Source: an uncultured Acinetobacter sp. (GTDB lineage Bacteria > Pseudomonadota > Gammaproteobacteria > Pseudomonadales > Moraxellaceae). From it: DNA of 38,408 nt. The notes under the pieces are model-generated. The model worked only from the letters and a program-made list of their open reading frames with translations. It did not search any database and was not told the origin of the DNA. The position numbers were made by a program, and so were the translations under genes. The DNA lies in the NCBI RefSeq assembly GCF_947626835.1, contig NZ_CANQTS010000024.1:1-38408 (forward strand). The letters are read 5' to 3'. Below, piece by piece: positions 18,185 through 27,220 of the stretch (position 1 is the first letter of the stretch; every line of letters begins with the position of its first letter).

Positions 18185-18817
18185 ATGCATCCGTTTTTTA
18201 AAGACCTGCAACAAGGCGCGCAAGCATTAGGCTTAAACTTAAGCGAAGAGGCTTTAAATTTATTGCTCAAATATCAAGATGCGTTGGTACTTTGGAACAC
18301 AGCCTATAACCTAACGGCAATTCGTGATCCTAAAGAAATGTTGGTCAAGCACTTGCTCGACAGCTTAAGTATCTTAAATGACTTACCACAAGGTCGTTTA
18401 TTGGATATTGGTACAGGTGGTGGTATGCCGGGCATGATCATTGCGTTATGCCAACCTGAACGTCAATGTGTGTTATTAGATTCAAACGGTAAAAAAATCC
18501 GTTTCTTAAAGCAATTTATTGCGGATTTAAAACTTACAAATGTGATTGCGGTACAAACTCGTGTCGAAAACACCGACAGCATTAACGAATTGGGTCAATT
18601 TGATGTGATTACCAGTCGTGCATTTGCATCACTAACCGATTTTGTCAATGCCTCAAAACCGTATATGCACCAAGACAGTATCATTGCTTCAATGAAAGGC
18701 TTAATTCCTGAAGAAGAAGTCGAAGTGTTTAAAGCGCAATTTAAGATTGATATTGTGGCGTTAAGCGTGCCACGTTTGGATGAACAGCGTCATCTCATTT
18801 TAATGAAACAACTTTAA
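18185..18817 (+). CDS. rsmG: 16S rRNA (guanine527-N7)-methyltransferase RsmG
   Basis: SAM-dependent methyltransferase of 16S rRNA G527, formerly GidB, 210 residues. The SAM-binding loop is LLDIGTGGGMPGMIIA. Other family motifs are WNTAYNLTAIRDPKEMLVKHLLDSL near the N terminus, LLDSNGKKIRFLKQ, and VITSRAFASLTDFV. It is followed at 24 bp by parA, the conserved rsmG-parA-parB order. In many bacteria this block lies near the replication origin. Confidence 0.94.
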   Translation: MHPFFKDLQQGAQALGLNLSEEALNLLLKYQDALVLWNTAYNLTAIRDPKEMLVKHLLDSLSILNDLPQGRLLDIGTGGGMPGMIIALCQPERQCVLLDSNGKKIRFLKQFIADLKLTNVIAVQTRVENTDSINELGQFDVITSRAFASLTDFVNASKPYMHQDSIIASMKGLIPEEEVEVFKAQFKIDIVALSVPRLDEQRHLILMKQL

Positions 18818-18841
18818 TTTTTCTAAGGATTAGGATTTACC

Positions 18842-19618
18842 ATGGCACACATTATTGCGATTGCGAACCAAAAAGGTGGCGTAGGTAAAACCACAACCGC
18901 AGTAAATTTGGCTGCCTCGCTTGCAGTATTAAAAAAACGCGTGTTATTGGTTGATATGGACTCTCAGGGCAACGCCACCATGGGTTCTGGGGTGCAAAAA
19001 AACGATCTACTGTATTCAGTGACCGATGTGTTATTGGGTGAAGTGCCAATTGAAACCGCAATTACCAAAGCCGAAGTTGGTTATAAGGTGCTAGGCGCCA
19101 ACCGTGATTTAGCCGGAGTGGAGCTTGCAATTGCTGAGCAAGAGGGACGTGAGTTTATTCTACGTCAAGCCTTAAAAGAGGTAGAGCAAGACTATGATTT
19201 TATTATCATTGATTGTGCACCAAGTTTAAGCCTCATCACCATTAACGCATTGGCTGCGGTACAAGGTGTGATTATTCCAATGCAATGTGAGTATTATGCA
19301 CTCGAAGGTTTGGCTGATCTGACTCAAACCATTGATCGTATTCAACAGGTGGTCAATCCTAATTTAGAGATCGTGGGTGTGGTACGTACCATGTACGATG
19401 CACGTAATGCCTTAACGCGTGATGTAGCTGCCGAATTAGAACAATATTTTGGTAAAAAACTCTACGACACGGTCATTCCGCGTAATGTGCGTTTAGCAGA
19501 AGCACCTGCGCATGGTTTGCCGGTGATTTATTTTGAAAAAAGTTCTAAAGGTGCAGTGGCGTATTTAAACTTAGCTGCCGAAATCGTTAAAAAAATCAAA
19601 AAAGGAAGTCCTGCATGA
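18842..19618 (+). CDS. parA: Chromosome partitioning ATPase ParA (Soj)
   Basis: Walker-type ATPase for chromosome segregation, 258 residues. The deviant Walker A KGGVGKTT is in the first 20 residues (AIANQKGGVGKTTTAVNLA). The Walker A' region is LLVDMDSQGNAT and Walker B is FIIIDCAPSLS. Short, without an N-terminal DNA-binding domain, as in chromosomal Soj-type ParA. An AAGGATTAGG ribosome binding region precedes the ATG. It overlaps parB by 4 nt (ATGA). Confidence 0.95.
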   Translation: MAHIIAIANQKGGVGKTTTAVNLAASLAVLKKRVLLVDMDSQGNATMGSGVQKNDLLYSVTDVLLGEVPIETAITKAEVGYKVLGANRDLAGVELAIAEQEGREFILRQALKEVEQDYDFIIIDCAPSLSLITINALAAVQGVIIPMQCEYYALEGLADLTQTIDRIQQVVNPNLEIVGVVRTMYDARNALTRDVAAELEQYFGKKLYDTVIPRNVRLAEAPAHGLPVIYFEKSSKGAVAYLNLAAEIVKKIKKGSPA

Positions 19619-20505
19619 CCACTCGAAAACGCGGATTGGCTAAAGGTCGTGGTTTAGATGCCTTATTGGGTTCAATTCAAAAAGAAAAATTGCAGCTTGA
19701 AGCACAATCTTTAGATCACGGTCAGCTCAAACAGCTGAATGTGCATTTATTAAAACGTGGTGAATATCAACCGCGTCGTACAATCAACGAACAAGATTTA
19801 CAAGAGCTGGCAGCATCGATTGAAAAACATGGCGTGATGCAACCGATCGTGGTGCGTCCGGTCGATGGCGATGAACAGCGCCCTTATGAAATTATTGCCG
19901 GTGAGCGTCGTTGGCGCGCGGCACAATTGGCAGGGTTAACCGAAATTCCTGCCATTGTGCGTGATTTGCCCGACCAAGTCGCGATTGCTTTAGCCTTAAT
20001 TGAAAATATTCAACGCCAAGACTTAAATCCAATGGATCAAGCCATGGCTTTGCAGCGTTTTCATGAAGAATTTGGTTTAAGCCACCAAGAAATTGCTGAA
20101 ACGGTCGGTAAAGCACGCACCACAGTCAGTAATTTATTGCGTTTGCTGACCTTAGCCGAACCGGTTAAAGATTTCATGCAGCAAGAATTGTTGGATATGG
20201 GGCATGCGCGCGCGATTTTGACCTTAAAGCCCAAAGATCAAGTTAAAATTGCAGAATTAGTCATTGAAAAGAGCTTGTCTGTACGCCAAACCGAGCAACT
20301 GGTACGTGATTTAAACACACCCAAACATGATCGGGTCAAACCAGAACTTGCTCCTGACATTCAACAACTGGCACAGCGTTTATCAGAGCGTTTTAGTGCC
20401 GATGTGAAAATTGATTATAACAAACAAGGCAAAGGCAAACTGGTGATTCATTACCATTCACTCGATGAATTGGATGGTATTTTAGATATCTGTTTAGCAG
20501 GTTAG
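19615..20505 (+). CDS. parB: Chromosome partitioning protein ParB (Spo0J)
   Basis: CTP-dependent DNA clamp that loads at parS, 296 residues. The N-terminal KRGLAKGRGLDALLG region interacts with ParA. The ParB/sulfiredoxin-like domain carries VRPVDGDEQRPYEIIAGERRWRAAQLAGL (CTP site, GERRWRA). It is followed by the helix-turn-helix DLNPMDQAMALQRFHEEFGLSHQEIAETVGKARTTVSNLLRLL and a C-terminal dimerisation domain. Start codon overlaps the parA stop. No parS (TGTTTCACGTGAAACA-like) sequence was recognised in this window. Confidence 0.95.
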   Translation: MTTRKRGLAKGRGLDALLGSIQKEKLQLEAQSLDHGQLKQLNVHLLKRGEYQPRRTINEQDLQELAASIEKHGVMQPIVVRPVDGDEQRPYEIIAGERRWRAAQLAGLTEIPAIVRDLPDQVAIALALIENIQRQDLNPMDQAMALQRFHEEFGLSHQEIAETVGKARTTVSNLLRLLTLAEPVKDFMQQELLDMGHARAILTLKPKDQVKIAELVIEKSLSVRQTEQLVRDLNTPKHDRVKPELAPDIQQLAQRLSERFSADVKIDYNKQGKGKLVIHYHSLDELDGILDICLAG

Positions 20506-20516
20506 GGGGACATCTC

Positions 20517-21128
20517 ATGTGGGAGTTAGTAAAAGCAGGTGGTTGGCTAATGCTACCATTACTGCTGTGTTCTATTTTTATGCTGGCGATTAGTTTAGAA
20601 CGCTTGATTCGACTCAAACGCAAGAGCATTCTCCCACCACAGTTAATGTTACAGGGCGACGATAATACCCAAACTGTGATGGATGCCTTACACCAAGATG
20701 CAGATTTACAAGACTCTACTTTGGGTCGGATTTTTATGGCAGGTGAACGTAGCCGTTTGCAAAGCCCTGAATATGCACGGGCGCAAATGGAAGCGGTGGC
20801 CTCAGAAGAAATTGGCTATTTGGAAAAAAACATTAATTTTTTAGGGACTTTAAGTGCCGTTGCCCCATTACTTGGCTTACTGGGCACGGTGCTTGGGATC
20901 ATTGAATCATTTTTAATTTTAGATTTAAGCGCTAACAGCAATCCGACTTTAATGATTCCTGGAATCTCTAAAGCGCTGATTACTACAGCAGTGGGTATGT
21001 TGATTGCGATTCCGGCATTGTTCGCTTATCGCTATTTCCAACGTTTGGTGCATGAATATATTATGCAACTTGAACAACAAGCCACGCTTTTTCATGCTGC
21101 GCATTTTTACCATAAAGGTCAGCGATGA
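20517..21128 (+). CDS. exbB: MotA/TolQ/ExbB-type proton channel protein
   Basis: Inner-membrane proton channel subunit of the ExbB/TolQ family, 203 residues with three transmembrane segments: about residues 10-30, then the pair around LGTLSAVAPLLGLLGTVLGII and ALITTAVGMLIAIPALFAY. The glycine/proline-rich TVLGII and TTAVGMLIAIPAL segments are the family signature. It pairs with the ExbD protein next door (4-nt overlap). ExbB and TolQ cannot be separated from sequence alone. No tolA/tonB or tolB/pal is adjacent. The position before msbA-lpxK-kdsB matches ExbBD-like pairs seen near lpxK in Pseudomonas and Xanthomonas. Confidence 0.83.
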   Translation: MWELVKAGGWLMLPLLLCSIFMLAISLERLIRLKRKSILPPQLMLQGDDNTQTVMDALHQDADLQDSTLGRIFMAGERSRLQSPEYARAQMEAVASEEIGYLEKNINFLGTLSAVAPLLGLLGTVLGIIESFLILDLSANSNPTLMIPGISKALITTAVGMLIAIPALFAYRYFQRLVHEYIMQLEQQATLFHAAHFYHKGQR

Positions 21129-21553
21129 AATTTAAGCGTCGCGCCACTGCCGATGACATTCATATCAATCTCACCCCGATGATTGATTGTTTGTTATTTA
21201 TCTTAATTTTTTTACTGCTCTCGACCAGTTTTAATCAATATAGCCGTATGAACTTAACTTTGCCCGATGCCCAAGGTGTCCCTACAAAGTCATACGAGCA
21301 TAAGATTGAAGTGGTGGTGGATGCCAAAGGGCAGTACACTTTAAATGGGCAAACGCTTGCTGGTCAAAGCAGCAATGATTTACATCATGCCATTCAGCAG
21401 ATTGCCAATCAGCGCCGTGATCTTAGTTTTATTATTGCAGCCGATGCCAAAGCGTCCCATCAAGATGTGATCCGTGTCATGGATGTTGCCGGTCAGCTTG
21501 GTTTTGTCAATATCAATATCAGTACCAAAGTGCCTGCTCGAGGTGATGAGTGA
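21125..21553 (+). CDS. exbD: ExbD/TolR-type biopolymer transport protein
   Basis: Partner of the ExbB-like channel protein, 142 residues: a short cytoplasmic N terminus, one transmembrane helix beginning INLTPMIDCLLFILIFLLLS (the Asp of MID is the conserved proton-carrying residue), and a periplasmic domain. Overlaps exbB by 4 nt at the front and msbA by 4 nt at the end (GTGA), so the three genes are probably translated together. Confidence 0.85.
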   Translation: MKFKRRATADDIHINLTPMIDCLLFILIFLLLSTSFNQYSRMNLTLPDAQGVPTKSYEHKIEVVVDAKGQYTLNGQTLAGQSSNDLHHAIQQIANQRRDLSFIIAADAKASHQDVIRVMDVAGQLGFVNINISTKVPARGDE

Positions 21554-23277
21554 ATCAAGATATCAAGGTCTATACGCGTCTACTGGGTTATTTAAAACAG
21601 TATTGGGGCATTGCGATCTTAGTGGTGGTCGGTTTTACCATCAATGCGGCAACAGAAGTCTCGGTAGCTAAGCTATTAGAATACATTATTACTGCAATCC
21701 AAAATAAAGACCAAAACTTCACCACTTTATTTCCTATATTGGTGGTGGTGTTAATGTTTTTCCGTGGTTTAGGGACCTTTATGGGCGGCTACTTTACTGC
21801 GGTGATTTCACGTAACTTAATTTTTAATGTACGCCAAGAGGTGTTTGCTAAATTATTGCGTTTACCGGCGCAATACTATTTAGACAATACCAGTGGTCAC
21901 ATTACCGCTAAAATTATGTATAACGTGGAGCAGTTAACTGCTGCATCGACTGAATCGATCAAAACCATTTTGCAACAAGGTTTAATTGCATTGGGTTTAA
22001 TGGGTTATTTGCTGTATAGCAACTGGCGCTTAACCATTTGTATTTTGGTATTTGGGCCATTGATTGGCTTTATTATCCGTCAAGCTGCAAAACGCATGCG
22101 TAAATTGTCCAAGCAAGTGCAAAACACCATGGGTGATGTAAACCATGTGGTGCAAGAAACCGTCAATGGTCACTTGGTGGTGAAAGGCTATGGCGGACAA
22201 GCCTATGAAGAAGCACGTTTCCGTGAAAGTTCCTTAGAAAACTTGCGCCGTGGTTTAAAAATGGTGGCAGTACAGCAACTCAACAGTCCTGTTGTGCAAT
22301 TTATTATGTCTTTGGCGATGAGTATTATTATTTGGATTGCATTGCGTCCAGAGATTTTACGTGAAACCACGGCAGGTGAGTTTGTTGCCTATATTACCGC
22401 AGTAGGCATGTTGGCCAAGCCAATTAAAGCACTGACCGATGTCAATGAAAAAATACAACGTGGTATGGCGGCAGCATATTCGGTATTTGAGCTGCTTGAT
22501 TTACCTGAAGAGCACAATCAAGGTCAAAAAACCCCAAAACTTGCAGGTCATCTGCATTTTAAAGATGTCAATTTGGTTTATCCTGATGGTCATCATGCCA
22601 TTCAAAACTTTAACTTAGAGGTCAAAGCCGGTCAAACTGTCGCATTGGTGGGACGTAGTGGCGCAGGTAAGACCTCATTGGTTAATTTACTGGTGCGTTA
22701 CCAAGACGTCAGTAGCGGTGCTTTGTATGTAGACCAAGATTTAATTGAAGAGATTGAACTCAATAGCCTACGTACTCAAATTGCCATGGTGAATCAGCAA
22801 GTGGTGTTGTTTAACCGCAGCGTGCGTGAAAATATTGCCTATGGTCAGTTAGAAGGTGCCAGTGATGAGGCAATTATTGCAGCAGCTAAAGCCGCTTATG
22901 CCCATGACTTTATTATGCAGTTGCCACAAGGTTATGATACAGTTTTGGGCGCACAAGGTTTAAACTTGTCGGGTGGTCAACGTCAACGTATTGCGATTGC
23001 GCGTGCAATTTTAAAAAATGCACCTATCTTGATTTTAGATGAAGCCACCAGCGCTTTAGACAATGAATCGGAATACTTTATTCAACAAGCGTTTGACGCT
23101 GCCATGCAAAATCGTACCACCATTGTGATTGCTCATCGTTTATCGACCATTGAAAATGCCGATATGATTGTGGTGATGGATCAAGGGCGTATTGTTGAGC
23201 AAGGTACCCATCAAGAATTAATCACTCAGCAAGGTGCTTATTATCAATTGCATCAACGTAATTTTGAGGAGCATTGA
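21550..23277 (+). CDS. msbA: Lipid A core flippase MsbA
   Basis: Homodimeric ABC transporter that flips core-lipid A across the inner membrane before LPS export, 575 residues. The N-terminal six-helix ABC transmembrane domain spans about residues 1-310. The ATPase domain has Walker A GRSGAGKTSL, ABC signature LSGGQRQR, Walker B ILILDEATSALD and H-loop IAHRLSTI. The start is GTG at 21550 overlapping the exbD stop. A lipid role is supported by direct coupling to lpxK (lipid A 4'-kinase) and kdsB. A generic multidrug ABC exporter would look similar, but context makes MsbA the better call. Confidence 0.9.
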   Translation: MNQDIKVYTRLLGYLKQYWGIAILVVVGFTINAATEVSVAKLLEYIITAIQNKDQNFTTLFPILVVVLMFFRGLGTFMGGYFTAVISRNLIFNVRQEVFAKLLRLPAQYYLDNTSGHITAKIMYNVEQLTAASTESIKTILQQGLIALGLMGYLLYSNWRLTICILVFGPLIGFIIRQAAKRMRKLSKQVQNTMGDVNHVVQETVNGHLVVKGYGGQAYEEARFRESSLENLRRGLKMVAVQQLNSPVVQFIMSLAMSIIIWIALRPEILRETTAGEFVAYITAVGMLAKPIKALTDVNEKIQRGMAAAYSVFELLDLPEEHNQGQKTPKLAGHLHFKDVNLVYPDGHHAIQNFNLEVKAGQTVALVGRSGAGKTSLVNLLVRYQDVSSGALYVDQDLIEEIELNSLRTQIAMVNQQVVLFNRSVRENIAYGQLEGASDEAIIAAAKAAYAHDFIMQLPQGYDTVLGAQGLNLSGGQRQRIAIARAILKNAPILILDEATSALDNESEYFIQQAFDAAMQNRTTIVIAHRLSTIENADMIVVMDQGRIVEQGTHQELITQQGAYYQLHQRNFEEH

Positions 23278-23280
23278 TTG

Positions 23281-24285
23281 ATGTCATTGGCGCAGCGGAT
23301 ACAAGAGGCGTGGCAGACACAGGCCAAATGGCTTGTTGTACTTCGACCGTTGGCATGGCTGTATCGTGGCGGATTTCTGCTAAATCAGAAAATGTATCAA
23401 CTGGGGATTAAGCGTGCCTATCGTGCACCTGTGCCGGTGATGGTGATTGGTAATATTACCGTGGGTGGCAGTGGTAAAACGCCGCTGTTGATTCATTTGG
23501 TTAATCATTTACAGGCTCATCAAGTACGCGTTGGGGTGATTAGTCGTGGTTATGGCGGGCAAGGGCCTTTTCCTGCCTTGGTTGAGCAGGATGCAGCACC
23601 CAAGCAGGTTGGTGATGAGCCATGCTTAATTGTCCAAGCCACGCAAGCACCGATGGCAGTTGGACCCAACCGCCAAAAAAGCATTGAGCTGTTACTCAGT
23701 CGTTATGACTTAGACCTCATTATTAGTGATGATGGCTTACAGCATTTGGCCTTAGCGCGGGATCTTGAGTGGATTGTGCTAGATCAAAATCGTGGTTTGG
23801 GCAATGAAAAGATATTGCCAGAAGGCTATTTACGTGAACCCAAAAGTCGTTTAGAACATGCTACGGTGATAGAGCACAGCCAGCAACCCACACGTGATAT
23901 GCATATGCATTTACAAGCCACCGCGCCGTATTTATTACATGGGCGTGATGAGCTGTTTGATCCAAAAGAGAATTTTTATGCAGTGGTGGGGATTGGTTTT
24001 CCACAGCGTTTTTATCAAACGCTAGAAAAAATGGGTATTGTGCATTTTCAATGTCATGAATTTCCAGACCATCATGAATATGAATGGGACGATTTACAGT
24101 TTGATGATCAGCAACCCATTATTACCACTGAAAAAGATGCCGTCAAACTTCTCCCTTTGTTGCAACAACAGCCTGATTTTAAAAATAGTATTTGGGTTGT
24201 GCCGGTAGAAGCGACGTTATCTGAGACTTGTTATTCCACCCTAGCAGCACAATTAAAACTGCTGGGTGTTCATTTAAAAGGTTAG
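23281..24285 (+). CDS. lpxK: Tetraacyldisaccharide 4'-kinase LpxK
   Basis: Inner-membrane-associated kinase adding the 4'-phosphate to the lipid A precursor, 334 residues from the ATG at 23281. The P-loop GNITVGGSGKTPLL is diagnostic, with RPLAWLYRGGF (membrane-associated N-terminal helix) before it, followed by GVISRGYGG, GDEP and LIISDDGLQHLALARDLE. The frame also opens with a TTG directly after the msbA stop. I prefer the ATG, which has GAGGAG 9 nt upstream. kdsB follows 3 nt after the stop. Confidence 0.93.
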   Translation: MSLAQRIQEAWQTQAKWLVVLRPLAWLYRGGFLLNQKMYQLGIKRAYRAPVPVMVIGNITVGGSGKTPLLIHLVNHLQAHQVRVGVISRGYGGQGPFPALVEQDAAPKQVGDEPCLIVQATQAPMAVGPNRQKSIELLLSRYDLDLIISDDGLQHLALARDLEWIVLDQNRGLGNEKILPEGYLREPKSRLEHATVIEHSQQPTRDMHMHLQATAPYLLHGRDELFDPKENFYAVVGIGFPQRFYQTLEKMGIVHFQCHEFPDHHEYEWDDLQFDDQQPIITTEKDAVKLLPLLQQQPDFKNSIWVVPVEATLSETCYSTLAAQLKLLGVHLKG

Positions 24286-24288
24286 CAC

Positions 24289-25050
24289 ATGAAACATATT
24301 GTGATTCCAGCACGCTTTGCAAGTTCTCGTTTGCCGGGTAAACCCTTACTTGAAATTCATGGACGTGCCATGATTTTACGTGTGGTCGACCAAGCCAAAA
24401 AAGTCCAAGGCTTTGACGATGTTTGCGTGGCAACTGATGATGCACGTATTGCACAAGTGTGTCAGGCTGAAGGGATTGATGTGGTGATGACGTCACCAAA
24501 CCATCCATCTGGCACGGATCGTTTAAGTGAAGTGGCACGAATTAAAGGATGGGACAGTCAAGACATTATTGTGAATGTACAAGGTGATGAACCCTTGCTT
24601 CCGGCACGATTGGTCCAACAAGTGGCAGATTTGTTACAAGCAAAACCAGAGTGTTCTATGTCGACTTTGTGTGAGCCAATTCATGAATTAGATGAATTTC
24701 AACGCGACAGTATTGTCAAAGTGGTGATGTCTAAACAGCAGCAAGCCTTGTATTTTAGCCGTGCCACGATTCCCTATGACCGTGATGGGGCAAAATTGGC
24801 ACAAGCGAAACTGCATGATTCAGCCTATCGTCATTTAGGCTTATATGCCTATCGCGTACAGCTGTTACAAGAGTATGTGACGTGGGAGATGGGCGTTTTA
24901 GAGCAACTTGAATCGCTTGAGCAGTTACGTGTGCTTGAAAATGGGCATCGTATTGCTATTAGTGTGGCCGAAGCCAATTTGCCGCCGGGTGTAGATACGC
25001 CAGCCGATTTAGCGCGTTTAAATGCCATGCCTGTTTCGGCATTTGAATAA
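24289..25050 (+). CDS. kdsB: 3-deoxy-manno-octulosonate cytidylyltransferase KdsB
   Basis: Makes CMP-KDO for LPS inner-core synthesis, 253 residues, normal length. Motifs are [24 protein letters not shown] at the N terminus, [52 protein letters not shown], and the C-terminal [14 protein letters not shown]. Part of the msbA-lpxK-kdsB run with 3-nt spacing. The frame for holB opens inside its 3' end. Confidence 0.95.
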   Translation: MKHIVIPARFASSRLPGKPLLEIHGRAMILRVVDQAKKVQGFDDVCVATDDARIAQVCQAEGIDVVMTSPNHPSGTDRLSEVARIKGWDSQDIIVNVQGDEPLLPARLVQQVADLLQAKPECSMSTLCEPIHELDEFQRDSIVKVVMSKQQQALYFSRATIPYDRDGAKLAQAKLHDSAYRHLGLYAYRVQLLQEYVTWEMGVLEQLESLEQLRVLENGHRIAISVAEANLPPGVDTPADLARLNAMPVSAFE

Positions 25051-25060
25051 AAGGTTCCTT

Positions 25061-26038
25061 ATGCAAGATGTCGCAGGACATGTCTATCCTTGGCAGCGAG
25101 CCCTTTGGCAAAATCTCACGCAACGCTTTGCAAACATTGGGCATGGCTTATTGTTTTATGGTAAGCCCGGCTCAGGTAAAGAAGCATTTACCCAACAGTT
25201 TGTGGCATGGGTGTTGTGTCAGGCACGCCAAGCCGATATGGCCTGTGGTCAATGCCGCAGCTGTCAGTGGCTGAACGCCAATACCCATCCCAATTATATC
25301 TATGTGAGTACTGATGAAGAGAATAAGAAACAAAACCCGCAAATTAAGATTGAAAAGATCCGCGACTTATTACCATTTGTACAACAAACCGGCGAAGGTT
25401 GGCGGGTTATTGTTATTCAGCCGGCTGAAGCGCTAAATTTAGCGGCCAGTAATGCACTGCTTAAAACGCTAGAAGAGCCGGGTGAGCAAGTGTTAATCAT
25501 CTTATTGGCGCAGCATTATCTCAAATTGCCGGCAACGATTCGTAGTCGTTTACAACATTTTGCTTTAGATCGCATTGCACCTGAACAAGCGCAAGATTAT
25601 CTACATACTCATTTGCCACAAGCGGGTCAAAGCCAATACAATTTACTGATGAACTTGGCCAATCATATGCCAATTCAAGCGGTTGAATTGGCACAAGCAG
25701 AATGGTTAGGGCGTCGGGCTGAGTTTTTAACTGATTGGTTAAAATTGGTCAGTCAAAAAAATATGCCCATGCATCTGGCCAATAAGTGGAACAAAGCTTT
25801 AAGTTTTGCCGACTTTGCACAGATGTTTGAATATCTGTTGGCGGATTTGATTGCCTATAAACTCGTGCAACCCATTAAAAATATTGATTTAGATTTTAAT
25901 ACGCTTGCAACGCATTATTCTTTAGACTATCTGTTTGAGATTTATCAAGCGTTACAACAGTCAAAACAATTGCTCAAACAAAACGTACAAAGCAATTTGA
26001 TCATTGATCAGTTGTTTATCCAACTTATGCATGTTTAA
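25061..26038 (+). CDS. holB: DNA polymerase III subunit delta' (HolB)
   Basis: Clamp-loader subunit of the replicative polymerase, about 325 residues from the chosen start. YGKPGSGKEAFTQQF corresponds to the degenerate P-loop region. CGQCRSCQW with an upstream Cys forms the zinc-binding module. SNALLKTLEEPGEQVL and LPATIRSRLQHFAL are the sensor 1/SRC regions (TIRSRLQ holds the arginine finger). The open frame starts at 25022 inside kdsB, but the ATG at 25061 (MQDVAGHVYPWQ) has AAGG upstream and gives the family N terminus. It precedes pilZ by 11 bp, the holB-pilZ-tatD order known from Pseudomonas. Confidence 0.92.
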   Translation: MQDVAGHVYPWQRALWQNLTQRFANIGHGLLFYGKPGSGKEAFTQQFVAWVLCQARQADMACGQCRSCQWLNANTHPNYIYVSTDEENKKQNPQIKIEKIRDLLPFVQQTGEGWRVIVIQPAEALNLAASNALLKTLEEPGEQVLIILLAQHYLKLPATIRSRLQHFALDRIAPEQAQDYLHTHLPQAGQSQYNLLMNLANHMPIQAVELAQAEWLGRRAEFLTDWLKLVSQKNMPMHLANKWNKALSFADFAQMFEYLLADLIAYKLVQPIKNIDLDFNTLATHYSLDYLFEIYQALQQSKQLLKQNVQSNLIIDQLFIQLMHV

Positions 26039-26049
26039 AGGGGAAAACG

Positions 26050-26391
26050 ATGCAATCACGTACTGGTGGTATTATTCAAGCCAATATTCCAGACAAAGAA
26101 ACCTTATATGCCAGCTACATGCCATTTATTGAAGGCGGTGGCTTATTTGTGCCATCGCGTTTGTCGGTGAAATTGGGTGAGGAAGTTTTTGTGGTGGCAA
26201 CTTTACCCGACAACCCACAAAAGGTTCCGCTTAAAGGCAAAGTGGTCTGGGTGTCACAGCGTCAAAATGGCATTAGCGTACCGGGATTTGGCATTCAATT
26301 GAGCGGCGAAAAAGGCATTTATTACAAATCAGAAGCAGAAAAAATTCTCGCAGGTCTTAAGTCTGAAGGGCGGACTAGTTACACTATGTAA
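26050..26391 (+). CDS. pilZ: PilZ domain type IV pilus biogenesis protein
   Basis: Small cytoplasmic PilZ protein of 113 residues needed for type IV pilus assembly in Pseudomonas and Xanthomonas, where it contacts PilB and FimX. Recognisable parts are YASYMPFIEGGGLFVPS, the KVPLKGKVVWVS strand and GFGIQLSG. The RxxxR and (D/N)xSxxG motifs that bind cyclic di-GMP in other PilZ domains are absent (GGGLFVPS takes the second position). It is therefore predicted not to bind the nucleotide, as for the founding PilZ. It lies between holB and tatD on the same strand. Confidence 0.9.
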   Translation: MQSRTGGIIQANIPDKETLYASYMPFIEGGGLFVPSRLSVKLGEEVFVVATLPDNPQKVPLKGKVVWVSQRQNGISVPGFGIQLSGEKGIYYKSEAEKILAGLKSEGRTSYTM

Positions 26392-26418
26392 TTATTGATG
26401 ATGATTTAGGATAACATT

Positions 26419-27192
26419 GTGTTTGTTGATACTCACTGTCATTTAACGCTGCTGGATTTAAGTCCTTACCAAGGCGATCTTGATGCAGCTTTAGCTGAAG
26501 CACGCGCAGCAGGCGTGTCTAAATTTATGAGTATCTCTGTTGATCTTGATGATCACATTTTGCTTGAACAAATTGCAGCGCGTCATGACGATGTCGGTTA
26601 TACCGTGGGGGTCCATCCATGTGAGGACCCTCAGGTGATGGCGCGTGCCACCACCGAATATTTAATTGAATTGGCATCAAAAGACAAAGTGTGGGCTTTA
26701 GGTGAAACTGGCTTGGATTACTTCCATAGCACCGATTTTATTGCAGAACAAAAAGCCTGCTTTGCCCGCCATATTCATGCGTCACAAGCACTGAATAAAC
26801 CGGTGGTAGTGCATACCCGTTCGGCCAAACATGACACTGTAGATATCATTCGTGCCGAGCAATCTACACATGGTATTTTGCATTGTTTTACCGAAGATTG
26901 GGACACCGCTAAAGCGGTCTTAGATTGTGGTTACTATGTATCTTTTTCAGGCATTGTGTCGTTTAAAAATGCTCAAGATTTACGTGATGTGGCCAAACAA
27001 GTGCCGCTTGATCGGGTCTTGATTGAAACAGACAGCCCATATTTAGCACCTATGCCATATCGTGGTAAAACGAACGAACCTAAATATGTGCCTTTTGTAG
27101 CCAAAGCTTTGAGTGATGTGTATGGTAAGTCACTTGAAGAGATGGCAGAGATTACCATGCAAAACTTCAATAATCTTCTGGCACAAAAGTAA
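26419..27192 (+). CDS. TatD family metal-dependent hydrolase
   Basis: TIM-barrel metallo-hydrolase/DNase of the TatD family (YcfH type by context), 257 residues. Metal ligands are in FVDTHCHL at the start, GETGLDY near the middle, VVHTRSA, ILHCFTED, and VLIETDSPYLAP near the C terminus. The start is GTG at 26419, needed to include the metal-binding DTHCH motif, with AGGA upstream. Substrate is uncertain; members act as 3'-5' DNases or D-aminoacyl-type hydrolases. Sits between pilZ and a TetR regulator. Confidence 0.88.
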   Translation: MFVDTHCHLTLLDLSPYQGDLDAALAEARAAGVSKFMSISVDLDDHILLEQIAARHDDVGYTVGVHPCEDPQVMARATTEYLIELASKDKVWALGETGLDYFHSTDFIAEQKACFARHIHASQALNKPVVVHTRSAKHDTVDIIRAEQSTHGILHCFTEDWDTAKAVLDCGYYVSFSGIVSFKNAQDLRDVAKQVPLDRVLIETDSPYLAPMPYRGKTNEPKYVPFVAKALSDVYGKSLEEMAEITMQNFNNLLAQK

Positions 27193-27220
27193 AAAACAAC
27201 ACATATAAGAGAGCATACGG

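Noticed and set aside
18842..20505. A parS site or replication origin expected near rsmG-parAB
   Set aside because: I found no TGTTTCACGTGAAACA-like sequence and no DnaA box cluster or dnaA/rpmH gene in the window.
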